A DNA stretch of 13,267 bases from OFTM382 sp964352615 (GTDB lineage Bacteria > Planctomycetota > Phycisphaerae > Phycisphaerales > UBA1924). A program made the translations under genes and the position numbers. Shown piece by piece: positions 7,104 through 13,267 of this stretch (position 1 is its first letter; each line of letters begins with the position of its first letter). Where the stretch lies: positions 1 through 13,267 of the forward strand of contig CAYGSG010000080.1 in the NCBI GenBank assembly GCA_964352615.1. The letters run 5' to 3'. The notes under the pieces are model-generated. The model did no database searches, was not told the origin of the DNA, and saw only the letters and a list, made by a program, of their open reading frames with translations.

Positions 7104-7123
7104 CCGTCGGGATAACCCGACGG
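7104..7123. terminator. 8-bp hairpin after the sigma/anti-sigma pair
   Basis: CCGTCGGG (7104-7111) and CCCGACGG (7116-7123) form a perfect stem with an ATAA loop, 15 nt after the anti-sigma stop. On the plus strand no T-run follows. The A-rich run at 7090-7098 lies before it, so the U-tail geometry fits the minus strand instead, where no gene ends. It may weaken transcription into the PDZ gene or protect the mRNA 3' end. Confidence 0.45.
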
Positions 7124-7230
7124 AAACGCTCGCCGGGCGCATCCGTGCTTGCGACAGGTTCCAACCAAAACTTTGTAACAAGGCAGTTCGGGACGCAACA
7201 CGAAGCGCCCGATTCCCTAAGGAGAAACAC

Positions 7231-8607
7231 ATGCCGACGAAACTGACAACCAAATCACTGCTGGCTGCGCTCGCGGGCGTTGCAACCCTGAGCGCTTACG
7301 CGATGGCCTCTGAGTGGAGGCTGGTCGACCCCGAAGACGAGCAGGCGGTGGTCGAGGAGCTGTTCCGCGCTATCGAGCTTGATCCGGATCACGATCATGA
7401 CCACAACCATGCGCACGACCAGCACATAGCTCATGCGCAAGGCCAGGGCTCGGGCAACACAGCCACCACCTACACGCTGAACAAAGACGGCGACAAAGTG
7501 ATCGTCCGCATCGTCAATGGCAAGATCAGCGGCTTGCACAACGGGCTGGCGCTGGACCCCGACCGCATCAAGAAGACCGATGACGAGATCATCGTGTTGA
7601 ACCTTGACGGCGACCAGATCGCACGCTTCAAGACCGGCAGCCAGCAAGGCGTGGCCCGCCTCGCTTTGCCGGGCCGGGGCAGTCAGATAGCGGTGGCACC
7701 CCGTGCGCCGATGGTGCCGGGTGCGCCGGGTGCGGGCGGCGGCTGGGCGCAGGTGTACTCCAACGCCTTACCGTCCGACGCTAACCCGCCGGAGGTCATG
7801 GTTGGCCTGACGATGGGCGAGCCGGGCGAATCGCTGCTTCTGCACTTCGGGCTTGAGCCGGGCGATGCGATCATGGTGACGGGCACCATCGACGGGCTGC
7901 CCGCGGACAAGGCGGGCATCAAGAAAGGCGACCTGATCGTCGCGATCGATGGTGACTCTCCCGCCACTCCCAGAGTGCTGCAAGAAGCGCTCGAGGATAT
8001 GGACCCGGGCGATGAGCTCGAAGTCACGGTGATCCAGCGCGGCAAGAAGCGCGACATCGAGATCAGGGTCGCCAAGTACGACGCCAAGGCGATGGCCTCG
8101 GCCAGCAGCGACGAGGCCGACATCTTCTACTTCGATACCGACGAGGGCGACGGCCAGGGGGGCAACCTCTTTCGCAGGCTCAACACCCAGCGCGGTCAAG
8201 CAGAGAACATGCAGCAGCGCGCCCAAGAGCTGGCGCTCAAGCTTCAAGCTCAGGCTCAGGCCGGCGAGATCAACAAGGAGAGCATCGAGCTCTACCTCAA
8301 GGAGTTGGCCGAGGCGAATCCCAAGCTCAATGAGTTGAAGCTTCGTGTGGATCCCAAGTTCAACGACGCGGTTCGTGGGTTCATGGTGCCGCGCGGGCTC
8401 GGCAACGAATGGCAGGGCGATCTCGAGGCGTACGTCGGCCATCTGCACGGCGAGATGGAAGACATGACCGCCCGCCTGCACGAGAAGATCGAGAGCCAGC
8501 TTGAGGCCCGGCTCGACCGGCTTGAGCGGATGCTTGAGCATCTCGTAGAGAGGATTGAACAGGACGACAACGACAACCGGCGCCGAGGCGGCCGGGGCGA
8601 GAACTGA
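7231..8607 (+). CDS. exported PDZ-domain protein with histidine cluster
   Basis: Protein of 458 aa with an N-terminal signal peptide (hydrophobic 9-25, likely cut after AMA at 24-26). A histidine cluster at 54-68 (DHDHDHNHAHDQHIAH, seven His in 15 residues) could bind zinc, copper or nickel. A proline/glycine-rich linker (about 147-172) leads to a PDZ domain at about 190-282 (GLPADKAGIKKGDLIVAIDG). The C-terminal part (about 320-445) is rich in charged and Gln residues and looks helical or coiled-coil. No trypsin-like protease domain or GNSGG motif is present, so it is not a complete DegP/HtrA. The ATG has AAGGAG 6 nt upstream. It lies 141 nt after the anti-sigma gene in the same direction. 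Function unknown; a scaffold or sensor partner in envelope signalling is an inference. Confidence 0.8.
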   Translation: MPTKLTTKSLLAALAGVATLSAYAMASEWRLVDPEDEQAVVEELFRAIELDPDHDHDHNHAHDQHIAHAQGQGSGNTATTYTLNKDGDKVIVRIVNGKISGLHNGLALDPDRIKKTDDEIIVLNLDGDQIARFKTGSQQGVARLALPGRGSQIAVAPRAPMVPGAPGAGGGWAQVYSNALPSDANPPEVMVGLTMGEPGESLLLHFGLEPGDAIMVTGTIDGLPADKAGIKKGDLIVAIDGDSPATPRVLQEALEDMDPGDELEVTVIQRGKKRDIEIRVAKYDAKAMASASSDEADIFYFDTDEGDGQGGNLFRRLNTQRGQAENMQQRAQELALKLQAQAQAGEINKESIELYLKELAEANPKLNELKLRVDPKFNDAVRGFMVPRGLGNEWQGDLEAYVGHLHGEMEDMTARLHEKIESQLEARLDRLERMLEHLVERIEQDDNDNRRRGGRGEN

Positions 8608-8688
8608 ACCGAGGCCTGATCCAGACTGGTGATGGCCTGACCACCCGCCTTCCCTTCGCGTGGCACTGGAGCTGCGCGACTCCGCGAC

Positions 8689-8726
8689 ACGGCCGCACGG
8701 GTCTTCCCCCTGTGCGGCCGTTTTTC
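8689..8726 (+). terminator. intrinsic terminator of the PDZ gene
   Basis: ACGGCCGCAC (8689-8698) pairs perfectly with GTGCGGCCGT (8712-8721), and inner G/C pairs can lengthen the stem. TTTTTC follows at 8721-8726. It lies 81 nt after the PDZ-gene stop and separates it from moxR. It also argues against an early moxR start at 8660. Confidence 0.9.
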
Positions 8727-8834
8727 GTGCTTACCAGTTCGGATGCGGCCCGGTTGGGCGCCCGGGGCCGGTACCATCGCAACTGTTCGGCGAGCGAACG
8801 GTGAAACACAGACCGGCGCGTTGCCTCCCTCTTC

Positions 8835-8852
8835 GTTCAGGATGTTCAGGAG
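8835..8852 (+). repeat. tandem 9-bp repeat carrying two Shine-Dalgarno-like copies
   Basis: GTTCAGGAT is followed directly by GTTCAGGAG. The second copy supplies AGGAG at 8848-8852, 5 nt before the moxR ATG; the first holds AGGA 15 nt before it. It fixes the moxR start and looks like a small local duplication. Confidence 0.6.
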
Positions 8853-8857
8853 CCCCG

Positions 8858-9940
<1,083 letters not shown>

Positions 9941-9978
9941 CGAGCCTTGGCCCTGTCCTGCCCGCAGCGGACACAACC

Positions 9979-10016
9979 GGACGCGTTCACACGGGAACAC
10001 TCGTTTGGGAGCGTCC
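9979..10016. promoter_or_regulatory. nested dyad upstream of rrf2, possible operator
   Basis: GGACGC (9979-9984) and GCGTCC (10011-10016) are inverted copies enclosing GTTC (9985-9988) and GAAC (9995-9998), also inverted. The set ends 28 nt before the rrf2 start. Rrf2 proteins bind dyads as dimers and often control their own gene, so this is a plausible site. The short arms make chance symmetry possible. Confidence 0.25.
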
Positions 10017-10044
10017 ACTTGGGGCCATCCTCAGGAGCATGTAG

Positions 10045-10551
10045 ATGTTCTCACAGACCACCGAGTACGCGCTGCGGGCGATGTCGTGCCTCGCGTACGC
10101 GCCGGACTCGCCGGTCTCGACCACCGACCTTGCGATGCAGACCAAGGTGCCTTCGAACTACCTGGCCAAGGTGCTTCAGATTCTGGCGACCGAAGGGCTG
10201 ATCGTGGGCCGACGGGGCGTGGGCGGCGGGTATCGCCTCTCGAAGCAGCCCGCCGAGATCACGATGCTCGAGGTCATCAACGCGGTGACCCCGATCGAAC
10301 GCATCCGCCAGTGCCCGCTTGGCATCAAGAGCCACGGCACCTCGCTGTGCTCGCTGCACCGTCGGCTCGATGGAGGCGCGGCTTCGCTCATCGACCTTTA
10401 CAGCGGGATCACGTTGGAGGACATTGTGCGGGGGCAGGCCGAGCCGCGAAAGCCGCTCTGCGACACCGGCGAGCGCAGCCCCACGGGCCTCACGTTCAAC
10501 GGCGGGTCGATTTCACCGGACACTCAAGCCGGCGAGCAGCGCCAGCCGTAA
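10045..10551 (+). CDS. Rrf2-family transcriptional regulator
   Basis: DNA-binding regulator of 168 aa. The N-terminal winged helix (1-66) has the family patterns MFSQTTEYALRAM, VPSNYLAKVLQIL and GRRGVGGGYRL. C90 and C102 with H105 (RQCPLGI, SLCSLH) sit at the spacing of the IscR ligands C92, C104 and H107. The place of IscR C98 falls on S96, with H97 beside it. The protein may bind an Fe-S cluster in altered form, or none; this mapping is by spacing only. The tail after 130 is hydrophilic, with an extra C139. ATG 10045 has AGGAG at 10033-10037, 7 nt upstream. It ends 9 nt before lysS, with which it is probably co-transcribed. No isc or suf genes are in the window. Confidence 0.92.
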   Translation: MFSQTTEYALRAMSCLAYAPDSPVSTTDLAMQTKVPSNYLAKVLQILATEGLIVGRRGVGGGYRLSKQPAEITMLEVINAVTPIERIRQCPLGIKSHGTSLCSLHRRLDGGAASLIDLYSGITLEDIVRGQAEPRKPLCDTGERSPTGLTFNGGSISPDTQAGEQRQP

Positions 10552-10560
10552 GATCGCGGC

Positions 10561-12207
10561 GTGCCTACCGAACCCATCGATTCCGCAAGCCCCGACCTGC
10601 ATGAGCCCGATCTGCACGAGCAAGAGGCCGCCAGGCTGGAGAAACGCGCCCGCGTGCGCGAACTGGGACTCGATCCCTACGGCCAGCGCCAGCAAGACCT
10701 GCTGAGCTTGGACGAGGCTGCGAGCCGGTACGACGAAGCAGCGGACGCCCAGCACCAGGAATCGGCTGCGGCCCGTAAAGCGGTTCTCAAGGACAACCCC
10801 CAAGCGACCGAGGCGCCGCCAATCGTCGATGCTCGGCCGACGGTTCGGGTTGCGGGCCGCGTGATGCTGATGCGCGACAGCGGCAAGCTCGTATGGATGA
10901 ACCTGCGCGACGCGAGCCACGAGAACTTTCAAGTGGCGGTGAGCAAGGCCGACTGCGAAGAGCTTGGCTTTGCGCTCGCCAAGCAGACGGACCTTGGCGA
11001 CATCGTGGTCGTCAGCGGGCCGCTGATGAAGACGCGCAAGGGCGAGATTACGATCTGGGCGAGCGGGCTTGAGACGGGCAGCAAGTGCCTCGTGCCGCCG
11101 CCCTCCAAGCACGACGGCCTGCAAGACCAGGAACTCCGCTACCGCCAGCGGTACGTGGATCTCTGGGCGAATCCTGAAACGACCGGCGTGTTCATGCTGC
11201 GGGCGCGGGTGATCGCGGCGCTGCGCGCGCACCTGGCCTCGATTGGCTTCATCGAAGTCGAGACGCCGATGCTTCAGGCGCAGGCGGGCGGCGCTGCGGC
11301 GAGGCCCTTTGTGACGCACCTCAACGCGCTGGACATGGACCTGTACCTGCGCATCGCGCCCGAGCTGTATCTCAAGCGGCTGCTCGTCGGCGGCATGCCA
11401 AAGGTCTTCGAGATCAACCGCAACTTCCGCAACGAGGGCGTGGACCGGTCGCACAACCCTGAGTTCACGATGATCGAGCTGTACGAAGCGTTCGGCGACT
11501 GCTCGACGGTGATGGACATCTCGGAATCGCTGGTCCGTATCGCGGCGAAGGCAGCCGCCGATTTTCGAGCGGGCGAGCCCGGCGTGCGCGCAGGCGATGG
11601 CTCGCTCGTGCTGCCCTTTGGCGACTTGAGCATCGACTACGCGCCCGCGTTCGACCGGGTGAGCTACAGCGAGCTGTTTGAACGCGGGCTCGGCTTTGCC
11701 CACACCGACCATGCACAGGTTCGGGCCGAGGCGATCAAGCGCGGCATCAAGACTCGCAACGAAGCGGGCGAAGACATCGACATCGTGTTCGTCATCAACG
11801 AGCTGTTCGAGGAGTTCGCTGAACCCAAGCTCGACCGTGCTCGGCCCACATGGATCGTCGGCTACCCGGCGGCGCTGTCGCCGCTGACTAGACCGAAGAA
11901 GGACGACCCGAGCCTCGCCGATCGCGCCGACTTGTTCATCGCCGGCATGGAGATTGGGCCTCACTACACCGAGCTAAACGATCCCGATGTGCAGGCAGCC
12001 AAGTTCCGCGAACAGCTCGCGGGCGTCGACGACGAGGAGCAGACCTTCCGTTCGTTCGATGCGGACTTCATCCGGGCGCTCAAGTCGGGCATGCCCCCCG
12101 CGGGCGGCATGGGCCTGGGCATCGACCGGATCATGATGTTGATGGCCGACCAGCGTTCGATCCGCGACGTGCTGCTGTTCCCGTTCATGCGGCCAGAGGC
12201 GACCTGA
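10561..12207 (+). CDS. lysS: lysyl-tRNA synthetase, class II
   Basis: Cytoplasmic enzyme (548 aa) that joins lysine to tRNA-Lys. An OB-fold anticodon-binding domain (about 93-175) precedes the class II core. Motif 1 is GFIEVETPMLQ (229-239), motif 2 runs through FEINRNFRNEG (283-293) with SHNPEFTMIE (297-306), and motif 3 is GGMGLGIDRIMML (515-527). GPHYTELNDP (466-475) is the family form of the lysine-site segment. It is longer than the usual roughly 500 aa because of an alanine/charge-rich insertion near 50-90 and a short one near 335-350 in the core. The start is GTG with only a weak ribosome site; a start inside the poorly conserved first 20 residues cannot be excluded. It follows rrf2 by 9 nt. 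Confidence 0.96.
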   Translation: MPTEPIDSASPDLHEPDLHEQEAARLEKRARVRELGLDPYGQRQQDLLSLDEAASRYDEAADAQHQESAAARKAVLKDNPQATEAPPIVDARPTVRVAGRVMLMRDSGKLVWMNLRDASHENFQVAVSKADCEELGFALAKQTDLGDIVVVSGPLMKTRKGEITIWASGLETGSKCLVPPPSKHDGLQDQELRYRQRYVDLWANPETTGVFMLRARVIAALRAHLASIGFIEVETPMLQAQAGGAAARPFVTHLNALDMDLYLRIAPELYLKRLLVGGMPKVFEINRNFRNEGVDRSHNPEFTMIELYEAFGDCSTVMDISESLVRIAAKAAADFRAGEPGVRAGDGSLVLPFGDLSIDYAPAFDRVSYSELFERGLGFAHTDHAQVRAEAIKRGIKTRNEAGEDIDIVFVINELFEEFAEPKLDRARPTWIVGYPAALSPLTRPKKDDPSLADRADLFIAGMEIGPHYTELNDPDVQAAKFREQLAGVDDEEQTFRSFDADFIRALKSGMPPAGGMGLGIDRIMMLMADQRSIRDVLLFPFMRPEAT

Positions 12208-12235
12208 GCCGCCTGGCCCTTGGTTACCACGCGCG

Positions 12236-12268
12236 CAAAGAAAGAGCCCGGCGGGAATGCCGGGCTCT
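12236..12268 (-). terminator. intrinsic terminator between lysS and the convergent gene
   Basis: AGAGCCCGGC (12243-12252) and GCCGGGCTCT (12259-12268) form a perfect 10-bp stem with a 6-nt loop. On the minus strand it is followed by TTCTTTG, so it best serves the proline-rich gene ending at 12296. It lies 35 nt after the lysS stop and may also stop lysS transcription, though no T-run follows on that side. Confidence 0.85.
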
Positions 12269-12295
12269 GCTCGATCATGGGATGAACGCGAGGGC

Positions 12296-13267
12296 TCAGT
12301 CGTCGTTGGCCGAGGCCTCGGTCTGCACGAACTTCGACCAGTCAAAGGGGGTGCCCGCATACGCTGCCATCAGTGCGTGGGTGCGCTCTTCGTCGGTCAT
12401 CTTGCGGAACGAGACACCTGCTTCGGGCTGTGGGAACTCTTGCTCGGCGCGGAGGGTGGCCGCGTAGTTGGCCAGCGCCTGGCGCTCGGACATGGTCACG
12501 TTGGCCAGCGCCACGCGGGCGACATCGGCCTGCTTGGCGATGTTTGTCTCAGCCGAGACCGCGGGCGCGGACTCGCGGAGCAGCGCGACCGAGGCCGGCG
12601 AGACATCGACCGCAGCGAACGCGGCATCAAGGTTGTCGAACACACGGGCCGCGAGCAGGCCGAACGCGAATTTTGGTTCTGAGACGGCGTACTCGAAGAC
12701 GATCTGGCCGACCGCAGCGTTCGATGAGCCTGTGGGCGCTTCTTCGCCCGGGGCATCGGGGTTGGACTGGCGAACCGCGCCGAGCAGCTTCTGCTGGTAG
12801 CTGCTGGAGACCAACTGGTTGACCCGTCGCGCCATGCTGCTCAACACACCCGAGGAGTTGATGTCAGCGGTGATCGGGCCGATGTCCCGCAAGGGCGCGA
12901 GCACCGCCTGAGCTTGCACGAGCGTGCTCGGGTCCTTGAGGTCGATCATCGTGAACTCGGGCGCGAGCATCTGATCGGTGTTGTCGGGGTTGGACAGCAG
13001 AAGGTCCTGCATCTGCTCGCGTCGGGTTGAAAGAATCGGGCCGAGCTTGGCGACCACGTCCGGCGTTACAACGGGGTTAAAACCAAGGGACAACAGATCG
13101 GTCGGCTCGGGGCGCAGCCAGTACTGGCCGTCTTTGATGATCGGTTCTGGAGTGTTGAACTCGGGCAACGGCTCGGGCACGGGGACCGGGCGCGGCTGCA
13201 TGACCGGGCGCGGTGCGGGAGCAGGTCTAGGCGGTGGGGGCGAGGCCAACTCTTCCTGCTGCGGGGC
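12296..13267 (-). CDS. proline-rich protein of unknown function, 5' end missing
   Basis: The frame is open to the right edge, so the gene start lies outside the window. At least 324 codons are present, the first visible residues being APQQEELASPPPP. About 35 residues of proline-rich sequence (PPPPRPAPAPRPV and PVPVPEPLPEF) lead to a soluble mixed domain with a conserved look (KDGQYWLRPEPTDLLSLGFN, then many Ala/Leu helices). The end is acidic (EASANDD). The only in-frame start near the edge, TTG at 13249, has coding sequence before it and is probably not real. The proline tract suggests a linker after a signal peptide or membrane anchor that cannot be seen here. I do not recognise the family. 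A good terminator follows the stop. Confidence 0.75.
   Translation of the reverse strand, partial: APQQEELASPPPPRPAPAPRPVMQPRPVPVPEPLPEFNTPEPIIKDGQYWLRPEPTDLLSLGFNPVVTPDVVAKLGPILSTRREQMQDLLLSNPDNTDQMLAPEFTMIDLKDPSTLVQAQAVLAPLRDIGPITADINSSGVLSSMARRVNQLVSSSYQQKLLGAVRQSNPDAPGEEAPTGSSNAAVGQIVFEYAVSEPKFAFGLLAARVFDNLDAAFAAVDVSPASVALLRESAPAVSAETNIAKQADVARVALANVTMSERQALANYAATLRAEQEFPQPEAGVSFRKMTDEERTHALMAAYAGTPFDWSKFVQTEASANDD

Noticed and set aside
10039..10044. ATG-TAG start-stop pair just before the rrf2 ATG
   Set aside because: It stands only 1 nt after the AGGAG, too close to be used, while the rrf2 ATG has correct spacing; probably chance.
10513..11964. 483-codon minus-strand open frame inside lysS
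   Set aside because: lysS has all class II motifs on the other strand; the antisense product shows no domain, and length alone is not evidence in this GC range.

Overview
The window is high-GC bacterial DNA with tight gene packing, strongly GC-biased third codon positions and long antisense shadow frames. The gene set (RNase Z-like hydrolase, dnaA apart from dnaN, tatC-tadA-mutM, an ECF sigma/anti-sigma pair, moxR, rrf2, lysS) and protein style suggest a chromosome of the planctomycete type, perhaps Phycisphaerae. That placement is an impression from sequence, not a search result. I see no insertion sequence, phage gene, CRISPR array, tRNA or rRNA.

Layout. (1) 107-1021 (+): metallo-beta-lactamase-fold hydrolase resembling RNase Z. 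(2) 1224-2771 (+): dnaA, with a tandem-repeat linker. (3) 2772-3222: a gene-free stretch with DnaA-box-like sites, inverted repeats and an A/T-richer tract, a candidate oriC. (4) 5645-3223 (-): operon tatC-tadA-mutM, with both junctions overlapping by 8 nt in the same form. (5) 5831-8607 (+): ECF sigma factor, overlapping membrane anti-sigma-like protein, then an exported PDZ protein with a histidine cluster, closed by a strong intrinsic terminator. (6) 8858-12207 (+): moxR, rrf2 and lysS. (7) 12296 to the right edge (-): a proline-rich protein of unknown function, cut by the window end, with a terminator facing lysS.

The housekeeping genes cover replication initiation (DnaA), 8-oxoguanine repair (MutM), tRNA wobble editing (TadA), lysine charging (LysS) and export of folded proteins (TatC). 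The sigma/anti-sigma/PDZ set looks like an envelope signalling module. The most interesting points are that module, the candidate origin, and the Rrf2 regulator whose expected middle cluster cysteine is a serine.
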